This document shows positions 8,385-15,061 of a DNA stretch of 18,199 nt, one piece after another (position 1 is the first letter of the stretch; every line of letters starts with the position of its first letter). Origin of the DNA: Rhizobacter sp. (GTDB lineage Bacteria; Pseudomonadota; Gammaproteobacteria; Burkholderiales; Burkholderiaceae_C); assembly GCA_014380155.1 (NCBI GenBank), contig JACMKJ010000612.1, forward strand, positions 1-18,199, read 5' to 3'. The position numbers and the translations under genes were made by a program. The notes beneath the pieces were generated by a model, which saw only the letters and a program-made list of their open reading frames with translations, ran no database searches and was not told the origin of the DNA.

Positions 8385-9773
8385 ATGACCTCATCCTTGT
8401 CTTCACACCACGGTTTTTCGTACTCCCGCGACACCTTTGCCCAGCTCGTCGACGACGCGCTCGGCATGGCCAATAAGCTGGGTGCGAGCGACGCCGGTGT
8501 CGAAGTGTCGGAAGGGGCGGGCCTGTCGGTCTCGGTGCGCAAGGGCGAGATCGAAAACGTCGAACGCAACCGCGACAAATCGATGGGCGTCACGGTCTAC
8601 ATCGGCCAGCGGCGCGGCAATGCCAGCACCTCCGACTTTTCGCGCGCTGCACTCGAGCAGACCGTGCAAGCGGCCTATGACATCGCTCGCTTCACGGCCG
8701 AAGACCCGGCTGCGGGCCTTCCCGACGAAACCGACCTCGCGCTGGGCGACGCAGCCAAGCTCGATCTCGACCTGTTCCACCCCTGGGACATCAACGCCGC
8801 GCAGGCCGCAGACATTGCCACCCGGTGCGAGGCGGCCGCGCTGTCGGTCGACAAGCGCATCACCAACTCTGAAGGCGGCGGCGTGTCGGCCCAGCAGTCG
8901 CACTTCTTCGCCGGCAACAGCCGCGGGTTTCGCGGCGGGTATGCCAGCTCGCGCCATTCGCTGTCGGTCGCGCCCATTGCGTCGTTGCCCGGCAAGGGCG
9001 GCGACGACATGCAACGCGACGCCTGGTACAGCTCGATGCGTGCGCCGGGTGATCTTGCTGCGCCCGAGGCCGTGGGCCGTTACGCGGCCGAGCGGGCCTT
9101 GTCGCGTCTCAACTCGCGCAAGATCAAGACGTGTGAAGTGCCGGTGTTGTTCGAGTCCACGCTCGCCGCCGGCTTGCTGGGTGCCTATGTGCAGGCCACC
9201 AGCGGCGGCTCGCTCTACCGCAAGTCGTCGTTCCTGCTCGACAGCCTGGGTCAGCAAGTGCTGCCCGGGCACATCGACATCCACGAAGACCCGCACCTGC
9301 GCGGCGCCAAGGGCAGCGCGCCGTTCGACGACGAAGGTGTGGTGACGCAGGTGCGCGATGTGGTCAAGGCCGGTGTGGTGCAGGGTTACTTTCTCTCCAG
9401 CTACTCGGCACGCAAGCTCGGCATGCGCACCACCGGGCATGCAGGTGGCTCGCAGAACCTCATCCTCACCAGCCAGCTCACCCAGGCCAGCGACAACCTC
9501 GAAGCCATGCTGCGCAAGCTTCACCGCGGCCTGTTCGTCATCGAGCTGATGGGGCAGGGCGTCAACTACGTGACCGGCGACTACTCGCGCGGTGCGGCGG
9601 GCTTCTGGGTGGAGAAGGGGCGCATCGCCTACCCGGTGCACGAGATCACCATTGCCGGCAACCTGCGCGATATGTTCAAGCGCATCACCGCGGTGGGTGC
9701 AGACACCTACACCATGGGCACCAAGACCATCGGTTCGGTGCTGATCGAGCGCATGAAGATCGCCGGTCTTTGA
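8385..9773 (+). CDS. pmbA: metalloprotease subunit PmbA (TldE)
   Basis: A 462-residue protein of the TldD/PmbA family. In E. coli, PmbA (TldE) pairs with TldD to form a cytoplasmic protease that processes microcin B17 and degrades CcdA; TldD carries the zinc-binding HExxxH motif. Features here are LSVSVRKGEIENVERNRDKS near residue 45, the glycine-rich SGGSLYRKSSFLLDSLGQ in the second half, the GSAPFDDEGV segment, and a typical C-terminal end (SVLIERMKIAGL). An HEDPH string at residues 300-304 looks like HExxH but is not at the TldD site. The ATG at 8385 has no strong ribosome site. The tldD partner is not in the window. It is divergent from darP. Confidence 0.93.
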   Translation: MTSSLSSHHGFSYSRDTFAQLVDDALGMANKLGASDAGVEVSEGAGLSVSVRKGEIENVERNRDKSMGVTVYIGQRRGNASTSDFSRAALEQTVQAAYDIARFTAEDPAAGLPDETDLALGDAAKLDLDLFHPWDINAAQAADIATRCEAAALSVDKRITNSEGGGVSAQQSHFFAGNSRGFRGGYASSRHSLSVAPIASLPGKGGDDMQRDAWYSSMRAPGDLAAPEAVGRYAAERALSRLNSRKIKTCEVPVLFESTLAAGLLGAYVQATSGGSLYRKSSFLLDSLGQQVLPGHIDIHEDPHLRGAKGSAPFDDEGVVTQVRDVVKAGVVQGYFLSSYSARKLGMRTTGHAGGSQNLILTSQLTQASDNLEAMLRKLHRGLFVIELMGQGVNYVTGDYSRGAAGFWVEKGRIAYPVHEITIAGNLRDMFKRITAVGADTYTMGTKTIGSVLIERMKIAGL

Positions 9774-9845
9774 GCTGATGATTCGCTGACGAGAGACTGA
9801 CGGCACCCGCTGCGAATACGCGGAAATGCGCACGGGTAAATCCCG

Positions 9846-9874
9846 GTGAGACGCTATCGACCCCCTCCTAGAAT
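9846..9874 (+). promoter_or_regulatory. candidate sigma-70 promoter of dctP
   Basis: GTGAGA (9846-9851, 4 of 6 to TTGACA), a 17-base spacer, then TAGAAT (9869-9874, 5 of 6 to TATAAT). Transcription would begin near 9881, giving a leader of about 33 bases before the dctP start. The call rests on motif match and position only. Confidence 0.5.
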
Positions 9875-9900
9875 TTGGCGACAACTACTGACTCGCCTTC

Positions 9901-9906
9901 AAGGAG
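9901..9906 (+). promoter_or_regulatory. ribosome binding site fixing the dctP start
   Basis: AAGGAG lies seven bases before the ATG at 9914. This decides that start over the in-frame ATG at 9875, which lacks such a site and would put a non-conserved stretch before the signal peptide. Confidence 0.8.
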
Positions 9907-9913
9907 ACTTCTA

Positions 9914-10996
9914 ATGCAGCGCCGTTCCTTTGTTCATGGTGCCGGTATCGCCGGTGTGCTGGCTGCGGGCACCGCCCCGGCAATCGTTCACGCTCAGGCC
10001 GCCATTCGCTGGCGTCTCGCGTCGAGCTTCCCGAAAGCGCTCGATACCATTTTTGGCGCTGCCGAGGTGTTCGCCAAGGCTGTCACCGCGATGTCGGGCG
10101 GCAAGTTCCAGATCTCGGTGCACGCAGCCGGCGAGCTGATGCCCGCCTTTGGCGTGGTCGACGGTGTGCAGGGTGGCACCGTCGAGATGGCGCACACCGC
10201 GCCTTATTACTTCTTCGGCAAGGACCCGACCTTCGCACTCGACTGCGCCATTCCCTTTGGCCTCAACAGCCGTCAGATGAGCGCCTGGATGTACGAGGGC
10301 AACGGCCTCAAGCTGACACGCGAGTTCTATTCCAAGTTCAACATCGTCAACTTCCCGATGGGCAACACCGGCGCCCAGATGGGTGGCTGGTACCGCAAGG
10401 AAATCAAGTCACTTGCCGACGTGAAGGGCCTGAAGATGCGCATCGGCGGCTTCGGCGGTGCGGTGCTGGCCCGCATCGGCGGTGTGCCGCAAAACATTCC
10501 CGGTGGCGAGATCTACCAGGCGCTCGAAAAGGGCACGATTGACGCGGCCGAGTGGGTGGGCCCGTACGACGACCTGAAGCTCGGCTTCAACAAGGTGGCG
10601 CCTAACTACTACTACCCTGGCTGGTGGGAAGGTGGCCCGCAGCTCTCGCTGTACATCAACAGCAAGGCCTTCGAGGGGCTCTCGCCCGAATACAAGGCCA
10701 TCGTCGAGGCAGCGGCTTCGCAAGCCCACGTCGACATGCAGGCCCGCTACGACGCGCGCAACCCGGCTGCGCTGAAGCAACTGGTGGGTGCAGGCACCAA
10801 GCTGTTCCGCTTTCCGAAAGACGTGATGGAAGGCGCTTTCAAGGAAGCCATGGCGCTGTACGGTGAGCTCAGCAGCACCAACCCGGCGTGGAAGAAGATC
10901 TACGAAGACTACGCAGGGTTCCGGCGTGACGCGAACCTCTGGTTCCGCTTCACCGAAGCTGGCTTCGACGACTTCATGCAGGCGCAGAAGTTGTAG
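9914..10996 (+). CDS. dctP: TRAP transporter substrate-binding protein DctP (probable alpha-keto acid/lactate type)
   Basis: A 360-residue periplasmic solute-binding protein of a tripartite ATP-independent (TRAP) transporter. It begins with a Tat-like signal peptide (MQRRSFVHGAGIAGVLAAG, predicted cleavage after the HAQA region, ~28). The mature start, RWRLASSFPKALDTIFGAAE, and WVGPYDDLKLGFNKVAPNYY around W214 resemble the TakP/lactate-binding branch more than C4-dicarboxylate DctP. R176 in KMRIGG is the conserved arginine that contacts the substrate carboxylate in this family. It would capture a small organic acid and hand it to DctQM. It faces dctQ-dctM instead of preceding them, is followed by a terminator at ~11017-11048, and has its own promoter. 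The substrate is inferred from resemblance only. Confidence 0.92.
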   Translation: MQRRSFVHGAGIAGVLAAGTAPAIVHAQAAIRWRLASSFPKALDTIFGAAEVFAKAVTAMSGGKFQISVHAAGELMPAFGVVDGVQGGTVEMAHTAPYYFFGKDPTFALDCAIPFGLNSRQMSAWMYEGNGLKLTREFYSKFNIVNFPMGNTGAQMGGWYRKEIKSLADVKGLKMRIGGFGGAVLARIGGVPQNIPGGEIYQALEKGTIDAAEWVGPYDDLKLGFNKVAPNYYYPGWWEGGPQLSLYINSKAFEGLSPEYKAIVEAAASQAHVDMQARYDARNPAALKQLVGAGTKLFRFPKDVMEGAFKEAMALYGELSSTNPAWKKIYEDYAGFRRDANLWFRFTEAGFDDFMQAQKL

Positions 10997-11016
10997 TCGC
11001 TGTCACTCTTCAGCAG

Positions 11017-11048
11017 CAAGGGCTCCCGGTTGGGGGCCCTTGTTGTTT
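11017..11048 (+). terminator. rho-independent terminator of dctP
   Basis: An 11-base-pair stem (arms 11017-11027 and 11032-11042, one G-U pair) closes a GGTT loop. It is followed by TTGTTT. It starts 20 bases after the dctP stop codon and lies in the gap before the convergent small membrane protein gene. The T-rich side fits termination of the plus-strand transcript only. Confidence 0.85.
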
Positions 11049-11060
11049 CTGCTGTGGCCG

Positions 11061-11504
11061 TTAAGCCGCGGGTGAACGGCCACCTACAAGTCGGCCGAAC
11101 GCGGCCAGCACCTGTGGGTCGGCAGTCTGGAACACCATCGTGCCGGGCATGCGCGTCTTGACCATGAGGCGGGGCGAGATCAGCCAGGTGAGATAAGGAA
11201 TGTGGATCAGCTTGATCTGCGTGATGTCGGCCAACGAGACCTGCTTGTCGGTGAACCAGGTCTGGCGGATGTGGGTCTCGCTGATGCTGGTGCGGCTGCG
11301 CAAAATCCATACGAAGCAGGTGATCACAAAGCCCAGCATCATCAGCAGGAACACCCACGCCAACCACGAACTGGGCTGTGCCAGCAGTTGCGGCAGTACT
11401 CGCCATCCGTAGACCACCATGCCGAGCACCAAGGTGGTGGCGAGCATCTTGACCAGAGGCGTGAAGGCCGGCCCTTCGAGACGGGCCGGTGCGGAGACTC
11501 TCAT
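11061..11504 (-). CDS. small membrane protein with two helices and a PH-like C-terminal region
   Basis: I do not recognise a named family. The 147-residue protein has a short polar N-terminus and two hydrophobic helices (~19-40, ATTLVLGMVVYGW; ~46-68, WLAWVFLLMMLGFVITCFVW). A soluble C-terminal part follows (SISETHIRQTWFTDKQVSLADITQIKL). That pattern, beta strands around an 'SLADI..I' core, is reminiscent of bacterial PH-like domains behind two membrane helices; this is a resemblance, not a proof. Its ATG overlaps the TGA of the dctM frame (ATGA, 11501-11504), so its translation is probably coupled to dctM. It could be an accessory protein of the TRAP transporter or only a co-transcribed neighbour. 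An internal Met at residue 20 is an alternative start. Confidence 0.75.
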   Translation of the reverse strand: MRVSAPARLEGPAFTPLVKMLATTLVLGMVVYGWRVLPQLLAQPSSWLAWVFLLMMLGFVITCFVWILRSRTSISETHIRQTWFTDKQVSLADITQIKLIHIPYLTWLISPRLMVKTRMPGTMVFQTADPQVLAAFGRLVGGRSPAA

Positions 11505-12997
11505 TTGGGGCCGCTGGCGGCGTCAGCCGGCTGTGTCTTGAACAGGTCGTCGATGTTCTGATTCTTGTCGCCGTAGCCCGTCTCGGTGGGCGCTTCGATT
11601 TTTACCTTGTCGAGATCAACTTTGACTTCTTTGTCGAGGAAGACCGTCACGGTTTGGGGGAAGAAGATGACGATCACGACCAGCACCAGTTGCAGGATCA
11701 CCCACGGAATGGCGCCCAGGTAAATGTCGTTCGATTTCACTTTCTCTGGGATGCCACCATTCTTGAACAAGGTGTCTGAAATACCTCGAAGGTAGAAGAG
11801 CGCAAAGCCGAACGGCGGGTGCATGAAGCTCGTCTGCATGTTCACTCACAGCAGCACGCCGAACCAGATCAGGTCGATTCCCAGCTTGTCGGCCACCGGT
11901 CCGAGCAAGGGCAGGATGATGAAGGCGATCTCGAAGAAATCGAGAAAGAAAGCGAGGATGAAGATGAAGATGTTGACGGCGATCAGGAAGCCGATCTGGC
12001 CCCCCGGCAAGTCAGACAGCATGTGCTCGATCCACTTGCCGCCATCGACGCCCTGGAACACGAGCGAGAAAACGCGCGAGCCGATCAGGATGAACACCAC
12101 CATCGCGGTGATGCGCATGGTGTTGGTCATGGCATCTTTCACCAGCTCCCAGGTCAGTCGTTTGTGGATGGCAGCTAGGATGAAGGCGCCCACCGCGCCC
12201 ATGGCGCCCGCTTCTGTGGGCGTGGCAATCGCAGTCTTGATGCCGGGCAGGCCGCCCATGCTGCCCAGCACGGCGAAGATCAGGATGGCGGAAGGGATGA
12301 TCCCCCGGAGGCACTTGCCCCACAGCGCCCAGCCGTTGAGCGTGCGCGCGCTCTTGGGCACGCCGGGCACGTGCTCCGGCTTGATGCGCGACAGCAGGAA
12401 GGTGTAGAGCGCGAACAGCAACACCTGCAGGATCGACGGGCCCCAGGCGCCCTTGTACATGTCGCCCACCGAACGGCCCAGTTGGTCGGCCATGACCACC
12501 AGCACCAGGGATGGCGGCACCAACTGCGTGATGGTGCCCGAGGCCGCCAGCACGCCGGTGGCGTAGCGCATGTTGTAGCCGTAGCGCATCATCACTGGCA
12601 GCGAGATCATCGCCATGGCGATCACCTGGCCTGCCACGGTGCCGGTGATGGCACCAAGGATGAAGCCGACGATGATCACCGAATAGCCAAGGCCGCCGCG
12701 CATCGGGCCGAAAAGCTGGCCCATCGAATCGAGCATGTCTTCGGCCAGCCCGCACTTTTCCAGGATGGCCCCCATCAACGTGAAGAAGGGAATGGCCAGG
12801 AGCAAGTCGTTGGACAGGATGCCGAACACATTGAGCGGCAGGTTGGCCATGAAGTTGACCGGGAACCATCCCATCTGGATGGCGATGAAGCCGCACAGCA
12901 GGCCCAGCGCCGACAGTGAGAACGCCACCGGGAACCCGATCAGCATGATCAGGATCAGCCCCAAGAACATCAACGGGGCAAAGCTCTCCATGCTCAT
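11501..12997 (-). pseudogene. dctM: TRAP transporter large permease DctM, interrupted by one in-frame TGA
   Basis: Read through, the frame spans 499 codons including the final stop, in one phase. Codons 1-383 (12997-11849) encode the usual multi-helix permease core (ILIMLIGFPVAFSLSALGLL at the start; ATPTEAGAMGAVGAFI; LAFFLDFFEIAFIILPLLGP). Codon 384 is TGA (11846-11848). Translation then continues in the same frame with VNMQTSFMHPPFGFALFYLR, a strongly conserved block that in relatives directly follows FGVLL. After it come one more hydrophobic helix (IPWVILQLVLVVIVIFF) and a charged tail. The start at 12997 is supported by GGAG at 13004-13007. Truncation at 383 residues would remove the last helices and probably inactivate the symporter. 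If the TGA is an error or is read through, the gene is an intact partner of dctQ and dctP. Confidence 0.85.
11846..11848 (-). other. in-frame TGA codon inside dctM
   Basis: On the minus strand the codons around this site read GGC GTG CTG CTG TGA GTG AAC ATG, that is GVLL-stop-VNM. The phase is unchanged across the site. One base change would restore a sense codon (GGA, CGA, TCA, TGC or TGG, for example). There is no ribosome-site-like sequence just before it to suggest a normal restart at the following GTG or ATG. Confidence 0.9.
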
Positions 12998-13037
12998 GTG
13001 ATTCTCCGGCGATCCGTCTTGGTGCGGGTGCGGCGGC

Positions 13038-13577
13038 TCATTGAAGCGGCCTCTCGTAATGAATGTCCATGTCGTACTTGTGCATCAGCCACCCGACGCG
13101 TTTGATGATCTCGGCCAGCCCTTGCAGGATCACGAGGCTGAATCCCAATGGCAGGGTCAGCATGGCGGGCCAGCGCACCAGGCCACCCGCGTTGTTGGAC
13201 ATCTCGTTGGTCTCGTACATCTTCACAAACAACGGGAAGGAGAAGTACAGCATGGCAAACATCACCGGCAGCAAGAAGAAAACCAGGCCGAAGAGATCGA
13301 TGAAGACCTGGGTCTTGCCGGACCAGCGGCCGTAGAGCACGTCGACTCGCACATGCTCGTTGACGCGAAGAACCTGCGATGCGCCGAACATGACGCAGGC
13401 GGCGAACAGGTACCACTGGATCTCGAGGAATGCGTTGGAGCCGATGCCCAGGCTGTAGCGGACGAGGGCGTTGGTGGCGCTGATGAAGCACGACGCGATG
13501 ACCGCCCATTTGGCAATGGCCCCGAACGCGTCAGAAATCGAATCGACGAACTTGGCGAATGCAAGCAGCGCGTTCAT
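13038..13577 (-). CDS. dctQ: TRAP transporter small permease DctQ
   Basis: A 179-residue inner-membrane protein with four hydrophobic helices, the usual layout of the DctQ subunit that joins DctM and contacts the loaded binding protein. The family's core motif is clear in residues ~50-85: LEIQWYLFAACVMFGASQVL, then RVNEHVRVDVLYGRW. The last helix is followed by a short cytoplasmic end. The ATG at 13577 is chosen because the homologous start (MNALLAFAKFVDSIS) is there; a frame extension up to 13754 would add a basic, non-conserved leader. dctM starts 40 bases after the stop, so both are on one minus-strand transcript. The upstream 227-base gap holds a candidate -10 box and a palindrome. Confidence 0.92.
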   Translation of the reverse strand: MNALLAFAKFVDSISDAFGAIAKWAVIASCFISATNALVRYSLGIGSNAFLEIQWYLFAACVMFGASQVLRVNEHVRVDVLYGRWSGKTQVFIDLFGLVFFLLPVMFAMLYFSFPLFVKMYETNEMSNNAGGLVRWPAMLTLPLGFSLVILQGLAEIIKRVGWLMHKYDMDIHYERPLQ

Positions 13578-13646
13578 GCGAAGAGAGTCCTGGTGGTGGA
13601 TCGGAGATCGGAAAAACGCCGCTGTGGCCTGGCGCAGGAGCGGCGG

Positions 13647-13677
13647 ATTGTAGGTAGCCGCATTGTGGCGACGCCAC
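13647..13677 (-). promoter_or_regulatory. candidate promoter and operator upstream of dctQ
   Basis: On the minus strand TACAAT (plus 13647-13652) is a 5-of-6 match to a -10 box, about 70 bases before the dctQ start. The expected -35 position overlaps a 13-base inverted repeat, GTGGCG-A-CGCCAC (13665-13677), with perfect arms. No good -35 hexamer is seen, which would fit a regulated promoter. The call is motif-based only. Nothing else was recognised in the 13578-13804 gap. Confidence 0.35.
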
Positions 13678-13804
13678 GGGCGTTTCCCTGAGCGGTCAAG
13701 TGAGCGATGGAGGCTTGCATAAGCTGTATCAGACAACGGCCGACGGAGTGCCACAACGGGTCTAACAGCTACGTGAAACTACGGTCCAGGGAGGGTGGCC
13801 ACAT

Positions 13805-14149
13805 TCAGCCGCCGGTCGCTGCGCGGTACAGCTTGCCTGAGCGTGCGCCGGAGCGACAGAAGGCCAGGATGGGTTTGGGCAGTTCGGCCAGCAGCTCCGC
13901 CATGCGGGCGATCTCTTGCGGCGTTTGCACCGCAGGGTTGACCGGCAAGAAGGCGTAGCGCAGGCCGGCCGCCAAGGCGGCAGCCTCCATTTGCGCGTGT
14001 GTGGGCTGGTCAGGGCCGCCCTCGTGGTCAGGCCGGTTGTTGATCACGCTCTTGAAGCCGTTTTGCGCCGCCCAGGCCATGGCGGTTGGGTCGAGCTGGG
14101 GTGCCACGCAGACTTCGGGGCTCAATTGCTGGATTTGCGGTGCAATCAT
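13805..14149 (-). CDS. TIGR01244/DUF442 sulfurtransferase-like protein
   Basis: A 114-residue cytoplasmic protein of the TIGR01244 family (DUF442, dual-specificity-phosphatase-like fold). It has the family start IQQLSPEVCVAPQLDP, the conserved FKSVINNRPDHEG (~32-44), and an active-site loop FCRSGARS with C98 and R103. The loop is C-x4-R, as in many rhodaneses, not the C-x5-R of protein tyrosine phosphatases, so a sulfur-transfer role is more likely than dephosphorylation. In some bacteria this domain is fused to a beta-lactamase-like hydrolase used in sulfide handling; here it stands alone. The start is supported by AGAGG just upstream. It begins ten bases after yqeY stops and is probably the last gene of the rpsU-yqeY transcript. 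Confidence 0.88.
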   Translation of the reverse strand: MIAPQIQQLSPEVCVAPQLDPTAMAWAAQNGFKSVINNRPDHEGGPDQPTHAQMEAAALAAGLRYAFLPVNPAVQTPQEIARMAELLAELPKPILAFCRSGARSGKLYRAATGG

Positions 14150-14159
14150 GGCGCCCTCT

Positions 14160-14606
14160 TCACTTGCTGAGGGCTTGCTTCACCGCGGCAGAGACGAGGC
14201 CCATGTCGGCCTTGCCCGCAAGCTGCGTCTTGACGGCGCCCATCACCTTGCCCATGTCGCCCGGGCCGGTGGCACCGAGGCTGGCCACGATCTTCGCCAC
14301 TTCGGCGGCCACTTCGTCGGCACTGAGTCGCTGCGGCAGGTAGCCCTTGAGCACTTGCAACTCGGCGGCTTCCTTGTCGACCAGGTCGGTGCGGCCACCT
14401 GCGGTGAACTGGGTGATCGAGTCCTTGCGCTGCTTGACGAGCTTGTCGACGATGGCGATCACGTCGGTGTCGGTGAGCACCACGCGCTCGTCGACCTCCT
14501 TCTGCTTGAGCGCGGCCAACAGCCCGCGGATGGTCAGCAGGCGGGCCGAATCCTTGGCACGCATGGCGGTTTTCATGTCTTCGGTGATCTGGTCTTTGAG
14601 GCTCAT
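14160..14606 (-). CDS. yqeY: GatB/YqeY domain-containing protein
   Basis: A 148-residue helical protein of the YqeY family, related to the tail domain of GatB. The start MSLKDQITEDMKTAMRAKD and the segments LKGYLPQRLSADEV and GDMGKVMGAVKTQLAGKADM are typical. The biochemical role is not established; the similarity to GatB suggests tRNA binding. GGAG (14612-14615) supports the ATG, but that site lies in a 14-base palindrome (14605-14618). It follows rpsU, as in the well-known rpsU-yqeY-dnaG arrangement, but dnaG does not follow here. A hairpin between rpsU and yqeY may reduce read-through. Confidence 0.93.
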   Translation of the reverse strand: MSLKDQITEDMKTAMRAKDSARLLTIRGLLAALKQKEVDERVVLTDTDVIAIVDKLVKQRKDSITQFTAGGRTDLVDKEAAELQVLKGYLPQRLSADEVAAEVAKIVASLGATGPGDMGKVMGAVKTQLAGKADMGLVSAAVKQALSK

Positions 14607-14618
14607 CGGAGCTCCGAT
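14605..14618 (-). repeat. 14-base palindrome over the yqeY ribosome site
   Basis: ATCGGAGCTCCGAT is a perfect inverted repeat. It contains the GGAG ribosome site, and its 3' end is the first two bases of the yqeY ATG. In RNA it could fold as a five-pair stem with an AGCU loop, partly hiding the ribosome site and start codon. Confidence 0.6.
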
Positions 14619-14630
14619 CGAAGGGTAGAA

Positions 14631-14657
14631 ACGACAAAGCCCGCTTGGCGCGGGCTT
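14631..14657 (-). terminator. hairpin between rpsU and yqeY (terminator or attenuator)
   Basis: A perfect eight-base-pair stem, AAGCCCGC / GCGGGCTT (14637-14657), with a five-base loop. On the minus strand it is followed by TGTCGTTTCT. It lies 25 bases after the rpsU stop. The T-tract is broken, so partial termination fits better than a full stop. This would let rpsU be made in excess over yqeY. Confidence 0.6.
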
Positions 14658-14682
14658 CGACTGCGTTGAGCGCCAGGGGCGA

Positions 14683-14895
14683 TCAGTACATGCGCTTGGG
14701 CAACTGCATGCTGCGAATGCGCTTGAAGTGGCGCTTCACTGCAGCAGCCTTCTTGCGCTTGCGCTCGGCCGTGGGCTTTTCGTAGAACTCGCGGGCGCGC
14801 AGGTCGGTCAGCAGGCCCAGCTTTTCAATCGTGCGCTTGAAACGGCGCAGAGCCACGTCGAACGGCTCATTCTCTTTGACGCGAATAGAAGTCAT
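14683..14895 (-). CDS. rpsU: 30S ribosomal protein S21
   Basis: The 70-residue product matches S21 across its length: MTSIRVKENEPFDVALRRFK, then EFYEKPTAERKRKKAAAVKR, ending in QLPKRMY. S21 is a small, very basic protein of the 30S platform that helps base-pairing between mRNA and the 3' end of 16S rRNA at initiation. The ATG at 14895 has only a weak ribosome site. The gene has a clear own promoter with a leader of about 120 bases and is followed by a hairpin and yqeY. Confidence 0.97.
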   Translation of the reverse strand: MTSIRVKENEPFDVALRRFKRTIEKLGLLTDLRAREFYEKPTAERKRKKAAAVKRHFKRIRSMQLPKRMY

Positions 14896-15024
14896 AGATC
14901 CAGAAGTTGATGCGCTCGGTGTTCGCCCGGTGTCTCAGGGTGGAGGTTCCGGAATCCAGCCCCTTGACTTGCAAGAGAAAGCTTGGACGAATCGCAGCGC
15001 GGGTGTTTGCCAGCAAAGACCGCG

Positions 15025-15053
15025 ATTATATGCAGACCGCCAGGGGGATGCAA
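15025..15053 (-). promoter_or_regulatory. sigma-70 promoter of rpsU
   Basis: On the minus strand TTGCAT (plus 15048-15053), a 17-base spacer, and a perfect TATAAT (plus 15025-15030). Transcription would begin near 15018. The -35 box is poor (3 of 6), but the exact -10 box at optimal spacing, in the gap before a ribosomal protein gene, makes this the best promoter in the window. Confidence 0.75.
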
Positions 15054-15061
15054 GATTCTCG

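Noticed and set aside
8403..9884. Long 493-residue open frame on the minus strand over pmbA
   Set aside because: It is an antisense shadow of a well-conserved gene in GC-rich DNA; the translation is rich in Arg, His and Ala without recognisable domains.
11501..11845. Separate 114-residue gene starting at the ATG after the dctM stop
   Set aside because: Its sequence is the conserved C-terminal part of DctM in the same frame, and no ribosome site precedes the ATG. It is the 3' half of an interrupted gene.
11846..11848. Selenocysteine at the dctM TGA
   Set aside because: The bases just after the TGA give only a four-pair TGCA/TGCA stem, not a convincing bacterial SECIS hairpin, and DctM is not a selenoprotein family I know of. 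Kept only as a remote alternative to mutation or error.
13578..13754. N-terminal extension of DctQ to 13754
   Set aside because: The extra 59 residues are basic and non-conserved, and would lie over the candidate promoter; the family start is at 13577.
13744..13765. TGGCAC as a sigma-54 -24 element upstream of dctQ
   Set aside because: No TTGC-type -12 element occurs at the required spacing; the next TTGTC is six bases too far.
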